From NCBI GenBank assembly GCA_037903475.1, contig JBAJFG010000034.1, forward strand, positions 310,001 to 374,000: a stretch of 64,000 nt of DNA, written 5' to 3'. This stretch comes from Ancylostoma caninum (taxonomy: Eukaryota > Nematoda > Chromadorea > Rhabditida > Ancylostomatidae). How positions within the stretch are numbered: the stretch's first letter is position 1; each line of letters opens with the position of its first letter. Of this stretch, positions 9,863-20,676 are shown in pieces. Below the pieces are notes generated by a model. It saw nothing but the letters and a program-made list of their open reading frames with translations. It had not been told where the DNA came from and did not search any database. A program made the position numbers and the translations under genes.

Positions 9863-10780
9863 ATGGGAAAAAAGAAGAATCGTACTGTGAAAGTAGCTGT
9901 CAAGCCCGTGGTTGAGCAAAAGCTCGTGGTTGAGCAAAAGCTCATAGTTGAAGAGAAGAAGGACCAAAACGAAGAGGTCAAGGATGTCGAGGATGTTGAG
10001 ACTGAGGAATTAAGTGATCATGAGTGTAGGACAGAGCCCTCGACATCCGGGATAGTTCTCAAATTGGCTGCAAAGGAATTCGGTATGTTCAACTCTTCAA
10101 TACATCTACATACGCTGGCATCTACAAGTGTAGTGCTAATTAACAACTTCTCCGCTACTAACTAGTAATTCTAATAATTTAAATACAATCATGTCCATGC
10201 CTTAAACCACTTTTCAGGCTATTCAAACGTAAAAAAATTGCTGGAATCAGGTGCTGACATCAAGGTGAGTACGTAATGTGCGACCTCTGGTTGTCTTTAC
10301 TTTTGTTTCACAACATTCCTGTTAGGATTACTTCTAAGATGTTACAGAAATGTCTAGATGTAGTAAACTAGTAAACCATCGCTATTAAGGTGAGATATCG
10401 TGAAGTAGATGAAATCCCACAGTGCAAGGACTGTGGGGGACGCTGCACCTGTCCCCGTCAGATGACACTATATGAGCGTAAGTTCCCAGCAACTTTTATG
10501 CAAATTTAACTTTTACTAAACTAATATTTAACTTTTACTAAACTAATACTAAAACGTAGTACAATCAGTAATTAGCAGGAAAAAAAAGAAAAGTAAACAG
10601 TACAGTCACAATTTGTACAGCTTAGTAGAGAAAAAGCAACCAAAACCAGTATGGAAGTTGTAGAACTTTCCTGTAGATGAAATAAAACAACTGTCTATAA
10701 TACACAGAAGACATATATACATAGAAGTTATCAAACACGTTTTAGGTCCTGGAGCGGCAAAAGGCCCCGAACTCCACTAA
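9863..10780 (+). CDS. Small lysine-rich protein with a Cys cluster, unknown function
   Basis: Inferred exons 9863-10082, 10218-10264, 10390-10477 and 10746-10780 give 129 residues, with phases 1, 0 and 1 agreeing at each junction. The start follows an acceptor-like TTATTTTAG by two bases, fitting trans-splicing. The N-terminus is basic (MGKKKNRT), then a hexapeptide VVEQKL is repeated two to three times (residues 16-33), followed by an acidic coiled-coil-like stretch rich in E, D and K. Residues 74-89 (GYSNVKKLLESGADIK) look like the end of an ankyrin repeat. Residues 101-111 (CKDCGGRCTCP) form a compact Cys cluster that could bind metal. I do not recognise the family. The exon 3 acceptor (TATTAAG) is weak, and an alternative last exon at 11346-11472 is possible. 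No clear poly(A) signal is seen. Confidence 0.45.
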
Positions 10781-11127
10781 TTTCTCGCAGCTGTTCCATT
10801 TTCCCCATTTTTTCCGTCTAGCATTCCCGTAATGTAATCATGAGTTGTTCATCACATACTGTGGGATGTTACTTTTTTGTTTTTCCGTTGTTATTGTGAA
10901 TCTTTCAAAAAGTGCATAATCTTTCGTAAATTTAAACATTTCTCTGCTCGTTGTTCAAACTCTGTTGATCTTAATTTGTTGCTTGTGTGTCGATGGATAA
11001 ATATTTTTGGGTCAAAATTTGTGTAGATTTTCAGAAACTTTCAACATTACCTTTATTTCACACACGATTTTCTTCTAGTTATTTACTGACTTTGCCGGTC
11101 AATCATTTTTACACCAAAACTACGCGG

Positions 11128-11330
11128 TGGTCTGCCGCAGCGCATCCCACACATGGCGCGGCAGACCAGGTGAACGCTGTGGTTGCCGGGCTCTCAGGTA
11201 TTAATGTTTTCTTATGTCTGTTGCCACGCTGACCCAAGCGTTTTAGAATGAAAAATACACAAAGAGAAAGGGTGAAAATAGCAGCATCTCCTCCCAGTTG
11301 ATGGCATTTTCCCCTCACTTACTGCTCTAG
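11128..11330. repeat. Diverged copy of the 59316-type inverted-repeat element
   Basis: TGGTCTGCCGC, GCGGCAGACCA, CCGGGCTCTCAGGTATT and TTATGTCTGTTGCC line up in order with the left half of the element at 59316-59579. The right half is more diverged. No coding potential of its own. Confidence 0.6.
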
Positions 11331-11517
11331 CTTTTGTCCTTTTAGCAGCAATTGCTGAAAGATGGCGGCAGTCGAGGGAAGGATGTCAGCAACTGGCAGG
11401 AGACGCCGATAGGGTTTCTACTCGTCGTATTGCGCTGTTCGGCCTGCGTTCCTAGCGCACATTTATCAGAGTAATTTCTCTTACGATTCCCTTAGAAGAG
11501 AAGGGCAAAGGGGTTGT

Positions 11518-11532
11518 GGGGGGGGGGGGGGG
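11518..11532. repeat. Poly(G) run of 15
   Basis: Uninterrupted G homopolymer. The region 11331-12037 around it contains no recognised gene apart from an open stretch at 11346-11472 after a TTTTTAG acceptor. Confidence 0.9.
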
Positions 11533-12037
11533 TGGATGGATGTAAGGGAGTGAGTAACTACACGAACTGATTTGGTATCGTGATGTACTTTATATGTACT
11601 CAAGTATTCATACCCCGCGGTAACTGCTGCTCACCCGCATGGTATCCTATGGCCAGGAGGCTTCATTAGATGATGGGCATGGTTTATGGAGCTTTCCATG
11701 CTGGTGGGCAGCAACTACCCTGCAGACCTCCCTAAATCTGGCCACCCACACAGTACGAATGGCTAGCCTACTGCTATACTCCACGAATGTAGCGGTTACA
11801 GTGGCTGCCCTCGCATCAACACTGTTTTTGGTACGTATTGATTGATCACCGGACATGGCGGCGACAACGGCAGTGAAGCATCATCTCCAATCAATATGTA
11901 CCAAAAATCAATATCGCCGCAGTGGCAGCGAACGATACCACATACCAAACAAGGAGTAGAGGAACAGCTTAGGTAGTCCAGTAAGTATGGTCCTGTAGGA
12001 AAACCCGAACCGATTTCAACAACACTTACCATTGCAG

Positions 12038-12214
12038 TACATCGTTATCACTAAGCTACGTCTGATGGTCTATCGTTATCTCCAGTCCTCTCCAATCAAT
12101 GACCTATCAATCAATGATCTAGTTGCTGCAGATGACGTCACAGATATGGTAAGCGTTGCGGAAATCGGCACGGTTCATCCTACAGGACAGCAAAAACCTC
12201 TAGTCCCCACGCAG
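12038..12214 (+). CDS. Orphan exon-like segment (59 codons), unknown
   Basis: A 177-base open stretch in phase 0 is bounded by CCATTGCAG (acceptor) and CAG|GTAAGT (strong donor). It encodes YIVITKLRLM...SINDLVAADDVTDMVSVAEIG...TQ. I find no neighbouring exons that extend it with confidence, so it may be a fragment of a broken or captured gene. The piece that encodes MVSVAEIG.VHPTGQ recurs as a diverged inverted copy at about 11990-12033 (minus: MVSVVEIG..FPTGP), suggesting a local inverted duplication. Confidence 0.3.
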
Positions 12215-15200
12215 GTAAGTTATCAGATACACTTCACAAATTCGACATTGGCCTACAAGTTACATACGCCTTCATTACTGGGAAGTTTGCCTCAAATCCC
12301 ATTTCCAAAGCAGAATTATTCTTATATGAGAAAACAATGCGAAACGGCGCGGCTATGACACCCACACATGATTCCTAGGCCAAGCCAGATTTCTTTTTGT
12401 TGAGTACTTCTGCATTATGAGGTACCAAATAAGGAAATCAGCGAACCAGTGATGAACTCCTCCGTTGAAATGGGATGGTCACGTGATTAGTGACGAAATA
12501 TATAAAAAAGTCGGGAAAAGCCAATAAGTACGAACAAAACAAAAGGAAACAAAACAAAAGATGTAACCAAATTCACTTGCCTGCATTTTCCACATCACCG
12601 ATTGATCCTCGGAGGTGATCCTGACATCTTCATGTTGCAATCGGAGGCGCTGCTGGCTTGAAAGCGATGGTTACTATTTCGACGGCACTTCAGCGCGTTT
12701 TTCTTGCTGGGACGCAATGCCCGCAGATGGCTAGTGCTTTTGAACACTGAGCGTAAGAAAGCAGTAGGATTGTCGCCTATCAGTGTGTGATGTAAGTCTA
12801 GAATTATCTGAGGAGTAAGAATGTGGAGCTAAGGGTGCTTTAGGGACTTCGGGCCATATTTGAGGTGAAACACAACATCCTAGGATCAGCACCGAGAGGT
12901 TTAAAGCCTCAAGGTCGTTCTGATCTTATGATCTTGCGTGCTTCCTCGCATTGTTCGTTTCTATTCTTGGAAGCCCTGATGTGCTGTAGCATGTAGATCT
13001 ACAGAGTTTTACAAGACAGTAAGCTGTAGGGGGTCGCCAGTGGTGGACGACCTGAACTGTGCTCTTCAACAAAGTTCTTGCCAATGATTTGCTGAACCTT
13101 AGCGTCAAATCCAGTAAAAGGAACTTGTTGGTGTAGTCGTTCAAGGATACCGAAAGTCAGTGAACCCCTTCTCGTGAGGTCCCAGCCCCCTTCCCCCCTC
13201 CCTCCCACCCTAATACGTTCGCAAAGGATTCGTGTCGGATTTGTTCGCCTTGGGTTAGGTTGATCATCCAAGCCCCGGTAGCGCTTGCCTTGTCTTTCTC
13301 TTCTGGTTTTGATCAGAGCTGGCAAAGTTATCCGAGCAAACTAGTGGTGGTTAGCGTGGTAGGTTACGTTATAGAGCATGTAATTGTGGGAGACGCAGGA
13401 AGTGAATATTGGGTTGCTAACCTGAATTCGTATGATACATGCCTTCATGAATCCTAGCCTAGTAGGGGAGGTTTCTTCCGGAAGAGGAGGATTATAGGAT
13501 TATACGTCTATAGGTTGTGCATACCGGAATACATGCCGAAATATCCGCATTCCGAGTTGTACATGTTGAATTTTGTCTGTTTGATGGACCTTCGATGCCC
13601 TTTTTTCAACTCGATTTTTTACGAGGATTTGAACTAATTCCGATGGACTATCATAGGTCATCTTGTAGCTCTTGTTTTGCTCTATACGAATATTATAACC
13701 AATATCCCAAATTCGTACTACTTCTCACTTTCTGCGCATGAAATGTAACGCTTCAGTTCGACAAGAGCTCATGTACACATCCGAACCTCCAACTGTTCCA
13801 CTCGAATAGTGGAACAAATTCAGCACATGCTGCTGGGGATGTTAACAGCATCCAAGTGGAAGCCATTACTGTTGAGGGGACAGCGCAGAAGCGGATGTCT
13901 GCTTCAGAGAGGTCCATTTTGGGCAGGAGGATGCTCCTTGTTCTGTACGCACAGTTCGTACAGTCATGAGACGATTTTTCGCAAGGACTTGCTCTAGATG
14001 TGAAGAAGAAGTACTGCGGATATCAACTTTCAGAAAAACCTGAGTCCGAGTAGTTCACTTCGTAAAAATGCATTGAATGCTTAGAAAACCGCACGAACTT
14101 ATTGTCCAACCTAATTAATAAATGAATAGTCAACAGTATCCAACACGTATAAGGAATATCCATTGGTAATCATTTTGGCTACGAATTCGATCCGTATTTT
14201 CTCCATGAATCCATGAATCATGCGTTTGCAAACTGCCACAACGTATGTAAGTCATCCGATTGTTCGTGAGTGCGGCATATGTAAATTTTCATCTATGCGC
14301 TTTCGAAATGCTACTTATGATAAACATGTACTGGAATTCTCCGCACTCATTTTTGAGTAATGTACCACGCAGCCCATGGATTTGCATCCACCCTACTGTC
14401 TCCATCGTCAGCTCCTCCACTCCTCCTGCACACATCCGTTGTCCTTCTCTAGTGACCAGCCGAATAATTAGGCCACATTCGTCGAATGCATGACTCAGCC
14501 GAGTTCTCCAGCTACAAAAGCGGCGGATTTCACTCATCCGAGAACTCGTCTTCACATTAACTTTGATGTATTAGGCTGTGAAAACCGTGGTCTTTTTGCT
14601 TTGACACCTTGTGTCCTTGGTCTTGACTGTTCTTTTCACAGCATTTGCCACCTATAACACGATTACCGCCCTGAAAATCTGAACTGGGTATTAAGAACTC
14701 TCATCGGCGAGCTCGGCTAATTTCCAGGAGTTTAGAGACCTTTCAGTTCAGCTTTGGGATTGCTCCTAGAGCGATCCTGTCTTGAAAGGCTTCTGGATCT
14801 TTGATTCCATAATAATGTCATTTAAACCTTATTCAAACAATACACAATTTTACAAAGTGAACATCATAGGAATAGATTGCAACCTTCTGTTTTTTCATTC
14901 GCATTCCGATCTCTGGAAGAAAGTTTTTTTGACGCCTCAAAGGGTGGAGTTTCAGGATTGAAAAGAGATAAGTGATTATGGCTCTATTCAAAAAAAAAAC
15001 CTGAAAATTAGGAAGAATACCAGCGTCTCCCAGCGGAACATTCCTGCGCATTTACTATTATTTACTATCCCGATAGCTCTTCTGAATCCTATCCCCATAG
15101 CTCTTCTGAATCAAGCAGGAAATATTCATCCTTTAACTTGTCCTGCTCTACCTCGCTGGCCTAATTTTTACCTCCATAGAGTTCATTGGTCTGCGCTCTC

Positions 15201-15515
15201 ACTCTTGATCCAGAACTGAACCGAACCAGTTTCTGGTCTCCAGCGATGATACAGTAACCCATCGCAATCGCTGTGCAAACGTGCTCTGCACAGTTTCCAG
15301 AATTTTTTAAAGCGCATTTATAGATGCTGACGCTTTGTATAGGAAGATTAACCGTGAACGAGATGTCTTTTACTCTTCCGCGTGGTCATTATTTTAGCAA
15401 CACTGTTACTCATAACCTCATCGCCATGAAGGACCAAGAATTTTATATTCGTCGATTTGAGTTAGATACTTATTTCTTAGCACTATATACGTATTAGGAG
15501 TGTAGCTTAGCTATG
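12215..15515. other. Intergenic, no recognised gene
   Basis: AT-rich with worn repeats. Near 14085-14113 the minus strand reads TTAGGTTGGACAATAAGTTC, a mariner-type end without an evident partner. I see no convincing exon chain. Confidence 0.4.
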
Positions 15516-15717
15516 TACAGGAAGCTCCAAATGTCCGCAGTCGAGAGGGGCGTGGCCACGACGCGGCTTTAGGCAGAGACACAGGTGCTCTACATGCTGC
15601 CACTGGTTGTCTGCGGAGTCAGAAAGCCAGAGGCAGCATAGAGAGCGCCTGTGTCTGATCAAGGAGCCGCGCCGTGGCCACGCCCCTCTTGACCGCAGAC
15701 ATTTGGGGCTTCCTGTA
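15516..15717. mobile_element. 202-bp palindromic MITE, Tc1/mariner type (family 1, copy 2)
   Basis: Same family as 421-623, inserted in the opposite orientation: TACAGGAAGCTCCAAATGT at the left, ACATTTGGGGCTTCCTGTA at the right, with TA at both edges. The interior matches the reverse complement of copy 1, with scattered substitutions. Confidence 0.9.
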
Positions 15718-17067
15718 TATATGATAAAACGAGACCAGTCTGGCCAGTATTCACATATCCTGACATCCTCCTTCCCGTACCTCGTTTCAATGCTCTGTAC
15801 TAAGACTAAAGAACAAAAATGAAATAAGTGGTGAGTGAATAGATGTCCTCCCTGATTTGATCAAAAAGACATCCTCATGCCTTTTCAATCATATGTTGGC
15901 CTAGTAGCAATACCTGCTAGCACTGAAATCCTTGCGATAGTTACTCTCTGAAGTTTGTAGAAGTTTAACACGTTGTTGGTGATGGTTTCAGATTCGCAAT
16001 GATTAAATCTCGGATGCATAGTTGAATTATCTATAGTAACGTTTGACCTGCCCAAATTTACCCTTTACCTGACGCTCATCGACATTTTCACAAATGGGTG
16101 ACGTATTCAATACTCATGTGTTACCCATGGATGGGTAATCATACCCATGAGAAAGAGATCCTTCCAATGAATCATACATCCGAGTCCAGATGAACAGACA
16201 CATTTTTGCCAGGTTCAGTATATGAGTATTTCGTCGTGCTGCATGGCATTAACGTTTGTTGAGTTGAAGTTTCTTTTTTCAAAATTTCTGTACAAAAGCA
16301 TAAAATGCATTACATTGAACATTATATTAGGTTGTCGGGAAATGATTGAGACACTCCGGATTTTTTCCAATCTTCGAACTTTTTCTCTTCTATTAAAGAA
16401 CTACATGAAATGCTGTAATGATCATGTGCACCTGTCACCTGGGGCCAGCTGTCGGGGACAGATCCAGCACTGCGGGGTCAGTAATCATGTCAAAACAGGT
16501 CGAAGAAGTCATCAGTCACTGATCAAAAATCGTCAAACTTAGCGAAGTGCTGCTTGACCAGGGAGAACTTCAGCGACCAGGAAAGGTGTTGTTTAGAGAG
16601 CACGATGTTGGGCAAGTGTGGTGTGTATGGCGTTGTGGTCCGTGCCTGCTCCTCCAAGTGCCGATGAGTTAACAAATCAACATATTTGAGGGTGCGTTTT
16701 GTACAGCAAAACGCACCCTCAAATATGTTAATGTCTCTGTTTCCTATCAACGCGGCTGTCGCTCCGATTTGACTATTGTAAGTGTTGATGTTGCCCACCA
16801 TGCTGCTTGCCGGCAACTCTGGTAGAACACATCCTGCACTTATGCTCAGGAGATCGCAAAATAGGAAAATGGCTACGAGGAGTCATATCGCTTGAAACAA
16901 AGCGTTATGAACGACGGCTCACGGTTGCATTGCTGGCGATCACCGGTCCGAATGAGACGACGACGTTGCTGTCCCTCTTGCTCGCATTGGCGCTCTACGG
17001 GAGCTCGTGCAAGAAAATCGCTCGAATTGGTTGCTCGTCCATTTTCGCTCCTCGCTAACAAACGGCT
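15718..17067. other. Intergenic with a worn mariner-like end
   Basis: TATTAGGTTGTCGGGAAATG at 16327-16346 looks like the start of a mariner-type TIR. The following sequence has no intact transposase. It contains the perfect hairpin at 16679-16729. Confidence 0.45.
16679..16729. repeat. Perfect 23-bp hairpin with 5-base loop
   Basis: AACATATTTGAGGGTGCG... and its exact complement ...CGCACCCTCAAATATGTT, arms of 23 bp (16679-16701 and 16707-16729), loop TACAG. The perfect match in a decayed neighbourhood points to a young fold-back, or a small-RNA precursor-like structure. Confidence 0.85.
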
Positions 17068-17542
17068 CCTTACGCGCAATCCGCGGAAAATTTTCGAGAG
17101 CGCCCAGCATGCGGCGCGTGCGCGGCACGGCCCTCTTGTGGCCGCGGTCCCCAGTCGTTCGTCAGATTCTTGGCCCAGGTGAGCGTTTTCTTTCATTTTT
17201 TCTTTAACTGAGGTTCATCTGAAGCTATAAGGCCTGTGGCTGACCGATATCGACTGCACGGCCCCACATGCCTCATATTTTGCACGTTTTCTCCATCTAT
17301 GCCCCAAATGCTTGTTTTTATTACTTTTATGAGGCATGCCGGGCCGTCTGGTCGACATCGGTCAGCCACAGGCCTCACACCTTCAGACAAACTTTGATCA
17401 AAGAAAAAAAAATAAAGGAAAAACACTCACCTGGGACAAAAATCTGACCAACGACAGGGGACCGCTGCCACAAGAGAACCGCGCCGCGCACGCGCCCCAT
17501 GCTGGGCGCACTCAAAAATTTTCCGCCGATTGCGCGTAAGGA
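17068..17542. mobile_element. 475-bp fold-back element with splice donor-like arms
   Basis: Both halves are inverted copies: TCCTTACGCGCAATC at the left mirrors the right edge. Internal mirrored landmarks are the GGCGCGTGCGCGGC block, CAGATT.TTG..CCCAGGTGAG, AGGCCTGTGGCTGACCGAT and GGCATGCCTCATA near the centre. It is GC-rich and CpG-rich. Each arm carries CCAGGTGAG, a perfect splice donor motif, pointing outward from opposite strands. No coding capacity is evident. Confidence 0.85.
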
Positions 17543-20500
17543 CTTTACATAGTCATGACGCAGATGCTCAGAGGATAGGGGATCACATATTTACATCCCA
17601 TGGATACAGGTCGCGTGCGAGAGATACAAGAACAACCTTATACATATTTATGAGTTGTATTTCAAACTGGGTAAATATTGTTATAAATAAGCGGCAATCT
17701 GGCAGCAACTGGCCAAAATCTGTTCATCAACAAGATAGTACATATTTTCGTGCTACATATTTGTAACTCAGTTATTGGCGACCATATGTATTGATATATT
17801 CACTGGGATTTACAACGTCTGTCCATTTGCGGAAAAAAAAACGTTAACATAGAACTCATCAACATCTCATATGAAATAGCAATTGATATGTCAAATGGGA
17901 TCAGCACATTGAGATGAAAGAATGCATTGTATGGAGAGGATACAGAGCAATAGGGAACATGACAATGTGCTCGAACTTCTCAGGATTTCACCAACTTCCC
18001 GGAAATTCTCGCAAATACTAGTATTATGCCAGGGCTGACTGACTTCCTGATGAGCGCCTCGAGGTGAACCCTCATTCCAACTAGGAAGAGTCTCCTAACA
18101 TTGCTCACTGCCCTTCTCGACAACTCTAATACTGAATGGCATATTCATTTTAAGGTCACAGTACTACAATAGAATTCTCGTTATTCTCGAACCCCACTCT
18201 TATACCATGGAATATTGACTACTAGCACATTAGACAACCAGTCGTTCACTCGGGATACTACTTCCTTATTTGTGTCCTTACAGTTTAACAGTCAATCGGT
18301 CCGTTGACTGGTTGGTATTTACGCCTCAGTAGAACCTGCTCAATCATTCTTACAGTAACTGATTGACAACCATAAATTCACCTCGACATATTTTTTCAGG
18401 GCTGATTGATAGCCGCTTACTTGCATCGAGAATCCTTAAGTTGCTCTTGGATATCTTATTTTTCCGTGTGGCTATCGCAAGACGTTATGGGAGTATAGAC
18501 CAACTTTCAAGGAAAAGCTGACTCCTGCTGTGTAGCTATTCTTTGCAGAGGTGCCAACGTTGGCGGATTATTATGGATTATAGGGATTGGAGATATTCGA
18601 TGACCAATACCTTCGACTTGCACCATAAGCTTGTTCTCTTAAGGACCCTCCCAAAATTTTGTGCTTTTGTTCTCAAATGTGAGGAATAAGACTTCTACTG
18701 GGGGTAGAGCACACTATAATCTCGCCTCTCTTTCACTAGTCGCTATCTTTGATGTTCGAAGGCTGCCTAAATATTTAGTCCTGCTGTCCTGCTGATGTTG
18801 ACCATCTTTCTATCAAAAGCGCTGGCGAAAACATAGAAAAGCTACTTAAACTTTGTACTATGTCAAGTTTAAGGATTGCTCGCGTCCTTAACTTGAATCC
18901 TTCCACCCGTGATTGTGGGGTCTTGAGACAAAACTAGTTATCATATAAGTATTTTATCCTTATAACATAATTAATGGATTACTACATAAAACAGGAAAAG
19001 GGGGTGTGGCTCCATGAGGAGCAGGGGGAAGGGAAGGGCCGCCGTTCGCCAAGCCATTTCATATCCTGAGTACTTTGAAGAAAAGAGCTCGCCCGAAAGA
19101 TCCACAGTTGATTTTGTCTACTTTCATAAAACCCGGGCGGTAATTTTTCATTTCATTGACAGGAAATACAAAGTGTATGTAAACAAACACAAACGTCTGG
19201 TAGTTTTCGCCCTCACTTTGTGTCGTGGTTTAACTGCCTTCAAATCAACACCCCTTACCTATAGAAACACAATTATCAGCAAAAAGCTCTGCAGAATAGG
19301 GGACTTTCGGGATAAAGTTATTATTCAGGACACTCCTGAGCTCACGATTAGGGACCACACGGAAAGACTATGCAATCCCGCAGGGTGATGGACTGTTGGC
19401 TACAGAAAAATTCAGTGGTTCGAACAGAAAAATCCTAGTGCTAGTCAATGACTGGTAACGAAAGTCGTTAAAATGTCCTCTCAATTTCTTGCCCACCGGA
19501 CACGGGAACAATGGCAAGCCCGGGGGGGGGGGGGGATGCGGTGGGAACAGTGGAAAGAGAAGTGGCAACTCCGCCACTTCAGCAGGCTTTATGGAAGAAT
19601 AAAAATAATAGAACTACTTATTTTGGCGTTAAATAATTGCTAATAAATATTTGAAAATACCAATTGGTTTCCTTGATTAATCTGATGGAATGGTTTTTAC
19701 TAGGAGATTACTTCCATAGATGATCTTGGAAGCAGCGCCCACGGGGGAAATCGGACTCCGAGGTTTTCACAATCCCTAGGCTATTTAATTAGGATAAGTC
19801 CCGGTCTCAATTCACACTAAAGTGGCACTCGGTTTCCAATCAGCCGATAACTGCCATTTTTTATGCGTTAAAGCGTTTCAGAGCTCGGTGCTAACACCGA
19901 AACTCGTAAAACTTACTGCCTGGTGATCCCGCTGATCCTATATAACCTATGATTGGTCGGCATAGAGGATGTTCCCATCTATGGTGGGAAATCTACGCTC
20001 CAGTCGAGGAGATCACTTTAAGATATAGGAAGCAAAAATTTCCGTGGATATTGCCTTTAACTCTGGAAAGGATGAGAGCATCTAAATTTCAGGCATTAAA
20101 TGAAATCATTAGCAACCTTATGGTCGTCTTGAAATTAACACTATAAAGTTGAGTAACTATTAAATGGTTAGGCTCAAAAGGAGAAATTAGAATTATCGGC
20201 AGTGACTTGCATTTAGAAAATACTTGCACTTTAGTTACTGTTGCTCAAATTCAACAGCACTCACTGGAAGAGCAGCTACTGCTCACCGTCAATTTTGCTC
20301 TTTCCTCCATTAAAAAAAAAAAAACAATACTCGACGACATTTCGGTGTGAAGCAGTTGATGCTCATCTGCGATGAAGCGAAACTGAAATGCTAGTTCTTC
20401 TAGCTTAAAATTATTTTCCTCTTTTGCTCCTTCCTACGAAAATCATACCTCGACATAAGAAGAGACGAGATTTTTTTTTTTCGAAAAAAAAAAAACAGTC

Positions 20501-20637
20501 CTTCGATCCCATATGAGTTCCTGTACGGTGATTATTTTATTTTTAAAGAGATTTATTCAGTATTTCTCCTCAATATTCTTGTTTAATGCGATAATTCTTC
20601 TGTACCAGTCAGGTTGTTATAAGAACACGTTTACTAC
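17543..20637. other. Intergenic, no recognised gene
   Basis: Contains a 14-base G run (19522-19535) and A/T homopolymers (20311-20326, 20471-20495). A 124-codon open frame at 19014-19388 has no recognisable domain. Nothing else stands out. Confidence 0.4.
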
Positions 20638-20676
20638 GGCCTAACGTTTCGACTCAACGTCGTCTTCAGAGGCCTG
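20638..20676 (-). ncRNA. Hammerhead-ribozyme-like motif, Penelope-type
   Basis: On the minus strand: GGCCT, CTGAAGA (fits the CUGANGA core), a short stem GAC/GTC with loop GTTGA, GAAAC, then ACGT and TTAGGCC. GGCCT can pair with AGGCC to make stem I, and the palindromic ACGT would make a very short stem III that could form only in a dimer. This is the layout described for hammerheads in the terminal repeats of Penelope-like retroelements. One extra C sits between CTGAAGA and stem II. No reverse transcriptase is seen next to it. Cleavage activity is unproven. Confidence 0.45.

Noticed and set aside
19014..19388. 124-codon open frame on the plus strand
   Set aside because: No domain, no splice or leader context, and composition like the surrounding non-coding DNA.
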